This document shows positions 17,339 to 25,315 of a stretch of DNA of 64,000 bases, piece after piece; position 1 is the first letter of the stretch, and each line of letters starts with the position of its first letter. The stretch spans positions 2,843,501-2,907,500 of the forward strand of contig NZ_CP117439.1 of NCBI RefSeq assembly GCF_030687575.1. Direction: 5' to 3'. Made by a program: the position numbers and the translations under genes. Source of the DNA: Pseudomonas sp. FP2309. GTDB taxonomy: Bacteria; Pseudomonadota; Gammaproteobacteria; Pseudomonadales; Pseudomonadaceae. The notes under the pieces are model-generated. The model made no database searches and was not told the origin of the DNA. It saw only the letters and a program-made list of their open reading frames with translations.

Positions 17339-19090
17339 ATGGCCAAGCCCCATGTCGTCGCGCCTTTATTCAAGGCGCTGGGTGAGTACAGGCGCATCTT
17401 GATCAGTGTTGGCTGCTTCACGGCATTGATTAACCTGCTGATGCTGGTGCCGTCGATTTACATGCTGCAAGTGTATGACCGCGTGTTGTCGTCCCAGAAC
17501 GAAACCACCCTGGTAATGTTGACGCTGATGGTCGTCGGTTTCTTTGCTTTTATCGGCCTGCTGGAAGTGATCCGCAGTTTTATCGTGATCCGAATCGGCA
17601 GCCAGTTGGAGCGGCGTTTCAACTTACGCGTGTACAAAGCAGCGTTTGAACGCAACCTGCAGCGCGGCCAGGGGCATGCCGGGCAATCGTTGGGGGACCT
17701 GACCCATATCCGTCAATTCATCACCGGGCCTGCTCTGTTCGCGTTTTTTGATGCGCCGTGGTTTCCGATCTACCTGTTCGTGATTTTTCTGTTCAATGTG
17801 TGGCTTGGCGTGCTGGCCACTGCGGGCGCTGTGCTGCTGATCGGCCTCGCATGCCTCAACGAATACCTGACCAAAAAGCCGCTGGGCGAGGCCGGTGTGT
17901 TTTCCCAGCAGTCGACCCAACTGGCCACCAGCCATCTGCATAACGCCGAAACCATCCAGGCCATGGGCATGCTGGGCGCGTTGCGCGAGCGCTGGTTTGC
18001 CGTGCATTCGCAGTTTTTGGGCTTGCAGAACAGCGCCAGTGACACCGGTTCAGTGATCACCTCCTTGAGCAAGTCACTGCGTTTATGCCTGCAATCGTTG
18101 GTCCTGGGCCTGGGCGCGCTGCTGGTGATTCGCGGCGATATGACCGCAGGGATGATGATCGCCGGTTCCATCCTGATGGGCCGGGTGCTCAGTCCGATCG
18201 ACCAGTTGATCGCCGTGTGGAAGCAATGGAGTTCGGCCAAGCTGGCCTATCAGCGCCTGGATGACTTATTGCGCGAATTCCCGCCGCAGGTCGAGCCGAT
18301 GGCGTTGCCGGCGCCCAAAGGCCAGGTGAGCTTCGAAACCGTCAGTGCAGGCCCGCCGGGGCGGCGTATGGCGACCCTGCATCAGGTCAGCTTCAGCCTG
18401 GGCGCCGGCGAAGTGCTTGGCGTGCTGGGGGCCTCGGGTTCGGGCAAGTCGACCCTGGCCCGCGTGTTGGTGGGTGTATGGCCGACGCTGGCGGGCACCG
18501 TGCGCCTGGACGCTGCGGATATTCATCGCTGGGACCGTGACGACCTGGGCCCGCATATCGGCTATTTGCCCCAGGACATTGAACTGTTCAGCGGCAGCAT
18601 CGCCGACAACATCGCGCGCTTTCGCCAAGCGGACCCTGCGTGGGTGGTCAAGGCTGCGCAACAGGCCGGGGTGCATGAACTGATCCTGCGGCTCCCCCAG
18701 GGCTACGACACCGTACTGGGGGATAACGGCACCGGTCTGTCCGGTGGGCAGAAACAGCGAGTAGCCCTGGCCCGTGCGCTGTACGGCGGGCCGCGTTTGA
18801 TCGTGCTCGATGAGCCCAATTCCAACCTCGACACCGTGGGTGAAGCGGCGCTGGCCGGCGCCATCGTGCAAATGAAGGCCCAGGGCAGCAGCGTGGTGCT
18901 GGTGACCCATCGCTCCTCGGCGCTGGCCCAGGCCGACAAATTGCTGGTGCTCAATGAAGGGCGCCTGCAGGCGTTCGGGCCGAGCCAGGAGGTGCTGCGC
19001 GCACTGTCCGGTCAGCAGGATGCACCGAAGGACAAACCCGGCGTCAGTTTCAGTCGCCAGTATCAGACTGCAAGGAATCCGGGTGTATGA
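17339..19090 (+). CDS. aprD: Type I secretion ABC transporter AprD
   Basis: A 583-residue inner-membrane ABC exporter. The N-terminal membrane domain has hydrophobic helices from about residue 20 to 300 (LISVGCFTALINLLMLVPSI, LVMLTLMVVGFFAFIGLLEV). The ATPase domain has Walker A GASGSGKST (residues 364-372), signature LSGGQKQRVALARAL and Walker B LIVLDEPNSNLD. It lacks a C39 peptidase domain, as in the PrtD/AprD group. It energises export of AprA and, from the P. fluorescens precedent, of the lipase at 21773. It overlaps aprE by four bases. Confidence 0.96.
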   Translation: MAKPHVVAPLFKALGEYRRILISVGCFTALINLLMLVPSIYMLQVYDRVLSSQNETTLVMLTLMVVGFFAFIGLLEVIRSFIVIRIGSQLERRFNLRVYKAAFERNLQRGQGHAGQSLGDLTHIRQFITGPALFAFFDAPWFPIYLFVIFLFNVWLGVLATAGAVLLIGLACLNEYLTKKPLGEAGVFSQQSTQLATSHLHNAETIQAMGMLGALRERWFAVHSQFLGLQNSASDTGSVITSLSKSLRLCLQSLVLGLGALLVIRGDMTAGMMIAGSILMGRVLSPIDQLIAVWKQWSSAKLAYQRLDDLLREFPPQVEPMALPAPKGQVSFETVSAGPPGRRMATLHQVSFSLGAGEVLGVLGASGSGKSTLARVLVGVWPTLAGTVRLDAADIHRWDRDDLGPHIGYLPQDIELFSGSIADNIARFRQADPAWVVKAAQQAGVHELILRLPQGYDTVLGDNGTGLSGGQKQRVALARALYGGPRLIVLDEPNSNLDTVGEAALAGAIVQMKAQGSSVVLVTHRSSALAQADKLLVLNEGRLQAFGPSQEVLRALSGQQDAPKDKPGVSFSRQYQTARNPGV

Positions 19091-20388
19091 GCAGCCGTAC
19101 TGTTGAACGACGCGACGCCGGTTTTTTTGTGCGCATGGGCTGGATGCTGACGGTGGTCGGGGCTGGTGGGTTTTTCCTGTGGGCCAGCCTGGCGCCGTTG
19201 GATCAGGGCATTGCAGTGCAGGGCACGGTGGTGGTGTCGGGCAAGCGCAAGGCCGTGCAAACCCTCAGTCCTGGTGTGGTCAGCCGCATTCTGGTGCGTG
19301 AAGGCGAGTCGGTAAAACAGGGCCAGCCGCTGTTCCGGCTCGACCAGACCCAGAGTCAGGCCGATGTGCACTCGCTGCAAGCCCAATACCGCATGGCCTG
19401 GGCCAGCGTGGCACGCTGGCAGAGCGAGCGGGATAACCGCGGCAGCATCACGTTTCCCGCTGAACTGAGCAACCACTCCGATCCTGCGTTGGCGCTGGTG
19501 CTGGAAGGCCAGCGTCAACTGTTCAGCAGCCGTCGCGAAGCCTTTGCCCGAGAGCAGGCCGGTATTCGCGCGAACATCGAAGGCGCCTCGGCGCAGCTCA
19601 ACGGCATGCGCCGCGCCCGCAGCGATTTGACCGCCCAGGCGCAATCGCTGCGTGACCAGTTGAGCAACCTGCAACCCTTGGCCGACAACGGCTATATTCC
19701 GCGTAATCGCCTGATGGAATATCAACGCCAGTTGTCCCAGGTGCAACAGGACCTGGCGCAGAACAGCGGCGAAAGCGGCCGGGTGGAGCAGGGCATCCTC
19801 GAATCGCGCCTCAAGTTGCAGCAGCACAGCGAGGAATACCAGAAAGAAGTGCGCAGCCAATTGGCCGATGCGCAGTTGCGCAGCCTGACCCTTGAGCAGC
19901 AACTCACCTCGGCCGGGTTCGACCTGCAGCACAGCGAAATCAACGCGCCGGCGGATGGCATTGCGGTCAACCTCGGCGTGCACACCGAAGGCGCCGTGGT
20001 ACGCGCCGGTGAGACCCTGCTGGAAATCGTGCCCCAAGGCACTCGCCTGGAGGTGGAAGGGCACTTGCCGGTGCACCTGGTGGACAAGATCGGTACACAG
20101 TTACCGGTGGATATTCTCTTCACCGCGTTCAACCAGAGCCGCACGCCACGAGTGCCGGGGGAGGTCAGCCTGATTTCCGCCGACCAGATGCTCGATGAAA
20201 AAACCGGCGCGCCTTACTACGTGTTGCGCACCACCGTGAGTGAAGCTGCCCTGGAGAAACTTCACGGCCTGGTGATCAAACCCGGCATGCCCGCCGAGAT
20301 GTTCGTGCGCACCGGTGAGCGCTCGCTGCTCAACTACCTGTTCAAGCCGCTGCTCGACCGCGCCGGCTCTGCGTTGACCGAGGAATGA
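19087..20388 (+). CDS. aprE: Type I secretion membrane-fusion protein AprE
   Basis: A 433-residue HlyD/PrtE-family adaptor. There is one N-terminal membrane segment (GWMLTVVGAGGFFLWASLAP, about residues 17-36), a lipoyl-like beta domain (VQGTVVVSGKRKAVQTLSPG), a long coiled coil (about 90-280) and a C-terminal beta-barrel region. It joins AprD in the inner membrane to AprF in the outer membrane. ATGA overlaps at both ends (with aprD and aprF) indicate translational coupling. Confidence 0.95.
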   Translation: MSSRTVERRDAGFFVRMGWMLTVVGAGGFFLWASLAPLDQGIAVQGTVVVSGKRKAVQTLSPGVVSRILVREGESVKQGQPLFRLDQTQSQADVHSLQAQYRMAWASVARWQSERDNRGSITFPAELSNHSDPALALVLEGQRQLFSSRREAFAREQAGIRANIEGASAQLNGMRRARSDLTAQAQSLRDQLSNLQPLADNGYIPRNRLMEYQRQLSQVQQDLAQNSGESGRVEQGILESRLKLQQHSEEYQKEVRSQLADAQLRSLTLEQQLTSAGFDLQHSEINAPADGIAVNLGVHTEGAVVRAGETLLEIVPQGTRLEVEGHLPVHLVDKIGTQLPVDILFTAFNQSRTPRVPGEVSLISADQMLDEKTGAPYYVLRTTVSEAALEKLHGLVIKPGMPAEMFVRTGERSLLNYLFKPLLDRAGSALTEE

Positions 20389-21731
20389 ACATGAAACCGG
20401 TGTTTATCGCGTGCTTATTGTTGAGCTGCAGCAGCGTCGAGGCCGTCATGGGCCCGTTCGATGTGTACGAGCAAGCCTTGCGCAACGACCCGGTGTTCCT
20501 CGGCGCCATCAAGGAGCGCGACGCGGGCCTTGAAAACCGCACCATCGGTCGGGCCGGCCTGCTGCCTAAGCTGTCGTACAACTACAACAAGGGCCGTAAC
20601 AACTCACAGGCCACCTTGCCCGACGGCCGTGGTGGCAATTACCACGACGACCGCAACTACAACAGTTACGGTTCCACCTTCAGCCTGCAACAGCCGCTGT
20701 TCGACTACGAGGCCTACGCCAACTACCGCAAGGGCGTGGCCCAGGCGTTGTTTGCCGATGAGAGCTTTCGCGACAAGAGCCAGGCGCTGCTGGTGCGCGT
20801 GCTCACCTATTACACCCAGGCGTTGTTTGCCCAGGACCAGATCGACATCGCGCGCGCCAAGAAGAAGGCCTTCGAGCGGCAATTCCAGCAAAACCGGCAC
20901 CTGTTCCAGCAGGGCGAGGGCACGCGTACCGATATTCTCGAGGCCGAATCCCGCTATGAGCTGGCCAGCGCCGAAGAGATCGAAGCGCTGGACGAACAGG
21001 ACGCCTCGCTAAGGGAGCTGGGTGCGCTGATTGGCGTGCAGAGCGTCAACATTCAGGATCTTGCGCCGCTTAACCAGGCGTTTGCTGCGTTCGCCCTGGC
21101 CCCGGCCAACTACGACGCCTGGCATGCGCTGGCAATCAGCAGCAACCCGACGCTCGCGTCCCAGCGCCAGGCCCTGGAAGTGGCGCGCTATGAAGTGGAG
21201 CGCAACCGCGCCGGGCATCTGCCCAAGGTCACGGCCTACGCCAGCTCGCGCCAGCAGGAGTCTGACAGTGGCAATACCTACAACCAGCGCTACGACACCA
21301 ACACCATCGGCGTAGAAGTGAGCCTGCCGCTGTATGCCGGCGGCGGCATCTCGGCGTCCACCCGCCAGGCCAGCCGCGCCATGGAGCAGGCCGAGTACGA
21401 ACTGGAAGGCAAGACCCGCGAAACCCTGATTGAACTGCGCCGCCAGTTCAGCGCCTGCCTGTCCGGCGTGAGCAAGCTGCGCGCCTACCAGAAGGCCCTC
21501 GCCTCGGCCGAAGCGCTGGTGGTCTCGACCCGGCAGAGCATTCTCGGCGGCGAGCGGGTCAACCTGGATGCGCTGAACGCCGAACAGCAGCTCTACAGCA
21601 CCCGTCGCGACCTGGCCCAGGCCCGTTACGACTACCTGATGGCCTGGACCAAGCTGCATTACTACGCCGGTAACCTGCGCGACACCGACCTGGCCAAAGT
21701 GGACGAGGCCTTCGGTCCGACACCGCATTAA
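20385..21731 (+). CDS. aprF: Type I secretion outer-membrane protein AprF
   Basis: A 448-residue TolC-family outer-membrane channel. It has an export signal MNMKPVFIACLLLSCSSVEA and two repeated coiled-coil/beta halves with the family motifs (FDVYEQALRNDPVFLGAIKE, VDSF-type helices, then LTYYTQALFAQDQIDIARAK and RVNLDALNAEQQLYSTRRDL). It forms the exit duct for AprA and the lipase. The four-base overlap with aprE fixes the start. Confidence 0.95.
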   Translation: MNMKPVFIACLLLSCSSVEAVMGPFDVYEQALRNDPVFLGAIKERDAGLENRTIGRAGLLPKLSYNYNKGRNNSQATLPDGRGGNYHDDRNYNSYGSTFSLQQPLFDYEAYANYRKGVAQALFADESFRDKSQALLVRVLTYYTQALFAQDQIDIARAKKKAFERQFQQNRHLFQQGEGTRTDILEAESRYELASAEEIEALDEQDASLRELGALIGVQSVNIQDLAPLNQAFAAFALAPANYDAWHALAISSNPTLASQRQALEVARYEVERNRAGHLPKVTAYASSRQQESDSGNTYNQRYDTNTIGVEVSLPLYAGGGISASTRQASRAMEQAEYELEGKTRETLIELRRQFSACLSGVSKLRAYQKALASAEALVVSTRQSILGGERVNLDALNAEQQLYSTRRDLAQARYDYLMAWTKLHYYAGNLRDTDLAKVDEAFGPTPH

Positions 21732-21772
21732 AGCGCTTTCTCGATAACGCCAACAAAAAGAGAGGCAATACC

Positions 21773-23197
21773 ATGGGTGTGTTCGACTACAAAAACCTCG
21801 GCACCGAGGGCTCCAAGGCGCTGTTCGCCGATGCCATGGCGATCACGCTGTATACCTATCACAACCTGGATAACGGTTTTGCCGTGGGCTACCAGCTCAA
21901 CGGCTTGGGCTTGGGCTTGCCGGCCACGTTGGTCGGGGCATTGCTCGGCAGCAGCGACTCTCAGGGTGTGATTCCCGGCATCCCCTGGAACCCGGACGCG
22001 GAAAAAGCCGCGCTGGACGCCGTACAACAGGCCGGTTGGACGCCCATCAGCGCCAGTACCCTGGGCTATGCCGGCAAGGTCGACGCCAGGGGCACGTTCT
22101 TCGGCGAGAAGCCCGGCTACACCACGGCGCAGGTTGAGGTGCTCGGCAAATACGACGACGCCGGCAAGCTGTTGCAAATCGGCATCGGATTTCGCGGCAC
22201 CTCGGGCCCCAGGGAAAGCCTGATCAGCGATTCGATTGGCGACCTGGTCAGCGACGTACTCGCGGCCCTGGGCCCCAGGGACTACGCAAAAAACTACGCA
22301 GGCGAAGCCTTTGGCACCTTGCTCAAACACGTCGCCGATTACGCCAGTGCCCGCGGCCTGAGCGGCCAGGATGTGCTGGTCAGCGGCCATAGCCTGGGCG
22401 GGTTGGCGGTCAACAGCCTGGCGGACCTGAGCAGCGGCAAATGGGCCGGGTTCTACCGGGATGCCAATTACATCGCCTATGCTTCGCCGACCCAGAGCAG
22501 CAGCGACAACGTGCTTAATATCGGCTACGAAAACGATCCGGTGTTTCGCGCACTGGACGGCTCCTCCTTCAACTGGTCGTCATTGGGCGTGCATGACAAA
22601 CCCCATGGCTCGACCACCGACAATATCGTCAGCTTCAACGACCATTACGCCTCGACGTTGTGGAATGTGCTGCCGTTCTCCATCACCCAACTGCCGACGT
22701 GGGTGTCCCATTTGCCCACGGCGTATGGCGACGGCATGACGCGTATCCTGCAATCCGGTTTCTATGAGCAGATGACCCGCGATTCGACGATCATCGTCGC
22801 CAACCTGTCCGACCCGGCCCGCGCCACCACCTGGGTACAGGACCTCAACCGCAACGCCGAGCCGCACCAGGGCAACACCTTCATCATTGGCAGCGACGGC
22901 AATGACCTGATCCAGGGCGGCAAGGGCGCGGACTTTATCGAGGGCGGCAAGGGCAATGACACGATCCGTGATAACAGCGGGCACAACACCTTTGTGTTCA
23001 GCGGGCAGTTTGGTCAGGACCGGATCATTGGCTGCCAGCCCACGGATAAGCTGGTGTTCACCCAGGTGTCAGGCAGTGCGGACATCCGTGATCACATTCA
23101 GAGGGTGGGCGCGGACACGGTGATCAGCTTCGGTGGGGATTCGGTGACGTTGGTGGGGGTGAGCGGTGTGTCGGGGGAGGGGATTGTGATCAGCTAA
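21773..23197 (+). CDS. lipA: RTX-type thermostable lipase secreted by the Apr system
   Basis: A 474-residue class I.3 lipase. The nucleophile elbow GHSLGG places the catalytic serine at residue 207, and the oxyanion region IGFRGTSGPRESL is present. The C-terminal RTX repeats (GSDGNDLIQGGKGADFIEGG, about residues 373-395) and the hydrophobic end EGIVIS form the type I secretion signal. There is no Sec signal and no foldase, consistent with export through AprDEF. Length and residue positions match P. fluorescens TliA/LipA. It directly follows aprF by 41 bases. The autotransporter protease genes found between aprF and lipA in some strains are absent. Confidence 0.96.
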   Translation: MGVFDYKNLGTEGSKALFADAMAITLYTYHNLDNGFAVGYQLNGLGLGLPATLVGALLGSSDSQGVIPGIPWNPDAEKAALDAVQQAGWTPISASTLGYAGKVDARGTFFGEKPGYTTAQVEVLGKYDDAGKLLQIGIGFRGTSGPRESLISDSIGDLVSDVLAALGPRDYAKNYAGEAFGTLLKHVADYASARGLSGQDVLVSGHSLGGLAVNSLADLSSGKWAGFYRDANYIAYASPTQSSSDNVLNIGYENDPVFRALDGSSFNWSSLGVHDKPHGSTTDNIVSFNDHYASTLWNVLPFSITQLPTWVSHLPTAYGDGMTRILQSGFYEQMTRDSTIIVANLSDPARATTWVQDLNRNAEPHQGNTFIIGSDGNDLIQGGKGADFIEGGKGNDTIRDNSGHNTFVFSGQFGQDRIIGCQPTDKLVFTQVSGSADIRDHIQRVGADTVISFGGDSVTLVGVSGVSGEGIVIS

Positions 23198-23204
23198 CGC
23201 GGTG

Positions 23205-23226
23205 GCGAGGGAGCATGCTCCCTCGC
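23205..23226. terminator. 22-bp perfect palindrome after lipA (REP-like terminator)
   Basis: GCGAGGGAGCA is followed immediately by its own reverse complement, then ACTTTTG. The GTGGCGAGGGAGC type is a recurrent intergenic repeat in the P. fluorescens group. It lies eight bases after the lipase stop and can end transcription of the apr operon. Confidence 0.65.
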
Positions 23227-23254
23227 ACTTTTGATCGGCGTTGACGTTTGAAGA

Positions 23255-23479
23255 TCAGTCTTCCTTGCGCACCGTCGCCACATCATCGGCCTTGACGCGT
23301 ATGCGCTTGCCGGCAATATCGGTGAATTCATAGAAGCCATCGGCGGTTTTGGCGTTGGGCGTGTCTTTGGTCAAATATTGCGTGCCATTTTGCAGCGTCA
23401 CCACGGTTTGCGTCGCGCAACCGCCCAGTAGCAGAAAAGTGAGTGCAACCAGCGGAAGACCCAAATTCTTCATGTTCAT
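23255..23479 (-). CDS. YgdI/YgdR-family small lipoprotein
   Basis: A 74-residue lipoprotein. The lipobox LLLGGCATQ puts the lipidated cysteine at about residue 21, and the mature domain (VVTLQNGTQYLTKDTPNAKT, FYEFTDIAGKRIRVKADDV) is the SH3-like DUF903 fold of YgdI/YgdR. No aspartate follows the cysteine, so outer-membrane sorting is expected. The second in-frame ATG at 23473 is an equally possible start. Function is unknown. Confidence 0.88.
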   Translation of the reverse strand: MNMKNLGLPLVALTFLLLGGCATQTVVTLQNGTQYLTKDTPNAKTADGFYEFTDIAGKRIRVKADDVATVRKED

Positions 23480-23665
23480 AACCCTTACCTTTAACCTTGA
23501 AAAGTCCCGCGCCGGGGCTGCGGGCCGTAAATGTTACGTCATCGACTCCCCCATCTGATCACTTTTATACAAAAAGTTGCGTGCGCCATTTATCTATTAC
23601 CGATTGCAACACGCTGCTGACGACGGCACTCTGTATGCATAACCAGTATTTGATTGACCCCCTCC

Positions 23666-25315
23666 ATGGCCAGCACCCTCGAAGATCCGCTCTATTACCT
23701 GCATAACTTCCGCCAAGTCCTGCATTGGCTGGGGCAACGTTATGCCGACCTGCTCGCACCCGACGAAACGCAGTTCATTCAGCAATTTGACAGCTTGCCC
23801 CAGGCCTCCCAGGCGTTATTGGTGCGAATGGTCATGCGCAAAGGCATGCATTTTCGCGCGTCCAAACTCAATTACCTGGAAATCGGCTGTCCTCACGCCG
23901 CCACTGTGCCGTTGCGCGCCTTGGGCTGGGTCGATGGGCAGTGCCCATTGGCGTTTGAAGAACTGTTCGCCTTGCTGCAAAAAGGCGAACTGCTCGCCGC
24001 GTTCACACCCTGGATCAGCCAACCCAAAGGCAAGAAGGCCGACTGGCTCGAAGGGTTGGCCGCGCAGTTCAGTGAGCCGCGCAGTTTTGCCAGCTGGTGC
24101 CCGGACCTGAGCGACACGCTGTACAGCCTTACCGTGATGGACCTGTGCGACCGCCTGCGCCTGATGTTCTTCGGCAACCTGCATCAGGACTGGTCAGAGT
24201 TCGTGCTGGCGGATCTGGGCATCTACACCTACGAAAAAGTCGACATTTGCAGCGAATCCCGCGGTTTGCGCACGCGTGCCGACGTGCAGGGTTATCTGTT
24301 CCTGCACCAGTGCCAGCAAGCCTTCGAAAGCGGCGCGGCCCTTGAAGAGGTGCTGGCGCAGGTCGCCGCACTGCACACCGACAACCCGTGGCTGGAAAAA
24401 CGCCGCGCAAAATTGCTGTTCCAGCTCGGGCAGTACTGTGAGCGCAGCGCCGAACTGGCACTGGCCGAGCAGATCTACCGCACCTGCGCCTACCCCGGCG
24501 CCCGCGCCCGGCTGATCCGCGTGCTGGAGCGTCAGGAGGACTACGCACAGGCCATGGCGCTGGCAAGCGCGGCACAACAGGCGCCGGAAAGTGCTGCCGA
24601 GGCGCAACACCTGCTGCGGGTGATCCCGCGTCTGCGACGCAAGCTTGGTGAACCCAGGCTGCCTGCGCTCAAGCCCCGTGAAGTCACGCGGCTGGACCTT
24701 GAACTGGTACTGCCACAGCCGCTGATGTCGGTGGAGCATTGCGTGCTGGCGCACCTGAGTGAGCCGGATGGGCCGGTGCATTACGTCGAAAACGGCCTGA
24801 TCAACTCACTCTTCGGCCTGTTGTGCTGGGACGTAATCTTCGCGCCACTGCCCGGCGCGTTCTTTCACCCGTTCCAGCGCGGGCCGGCAGACCTGCACAG
24901 CGAGGACTTCCATCAACGCCGCGCGCCGCTGTTCGCCGCGTGTTTCGAGCAACTGCGCGATGACCGCTACAAAGCGGTCATCCGCCAACGCTATGCAGAG
25001 AAATGGGGGATCCAGTCGCCGTTCGTATTCTGGAACCTGCTGAGTGAAGCGCTGTTGGAACAGGCGTTGGACTGTTTGCCCGCCGAGCATCTGCGCTACT
25101 GGTTTGAGCGACTGTTGCTGGATATCCGTGCCAACCGGACCGGTATGCCCGACCTGATCCAGTTCTGGCCGGCGCAAAAGCGCTACCGCATGATCGAAGT
25201 CAAAGGCCCCGGCGACCGCCTGCAAGACAACCAATTGCGTTGGCTGGCGTTCTGCGGTGAAAACCAGATGCCGGTCACCGTCTGCTACGTGCGCTGGGCG
25301 GAGCAAGCGGCTTGA
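23666..25315 (+). CDS. FAN1-type VRR-NUC structure-specific nuclease
   Basis: A 549-residue protein. The long helical N-terminal part (DPLYYLHNFRQVLHWLGQRY, LVRMVMRKGMHFRASKLNYL) matches the SAP-like/TPR scaffold of bacterial FAN1. The C-terminal VRR-NUC domain has the PD-(D/E)XK motif: Asp496 in GMPDLIQFWP, then Glu511-x-Lys513 in MIEVKGPGDRLQDNQ. FAN1 cuts 5' flaps and unhooks interstrand crosslinks. I prefer the ATG at 23666 to an upstream TTG at 23654. The stop overlaps the TTG start of the helicase by four bases, so the two proteins probably act on the same repair intermediates. Confidence 0.9.
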   Translation: MASTLEDPLYYLHNFRQVLHWLGQRYADLLAPDETQFIQQFDSLPQASQALLVRMVMRKGMHFRASKLNYLEIGCPHAATVPLRALGWVDGQCPLAFEELFALLQKGELLAAFTPWISQPKGKKADWLEGLAAQFSEPRSFASWCPDLSDTLYSLTVMDLCDRLRLMFFGNLHQDWSEFVLADLGIYTYEKVDICSESRGLRTRADVQGYLFLHQCQQAFESGAALEEVLAQVAALHTDNPWLEKRRAKLLFQLGQYCERSAELALAEQIYRTCAYPGARARLIRVLERQEDYAQAMALASAAQQAPESAAEAQHLLRVIPRLRRKLGEPRLPALKPREVTRLDLELVLPQPLMSVEHCVLAHLSEPDGPVHYVENGLINSLFGLLCWDVIFAPLPGAFFHPFQRGPADLHSEDFHQRRAPLFAACFEQLRDDRYKAVIRQRYAEKWGIQSPFVFWNLLSEALLEQALDCLPAEHLRYWFERLLLDIRANRTGMPDLIQFWPAQKRYRMIEVKGPGDRLQDNQLRWLAFCGENQMPVTVCYVRWAEQAA

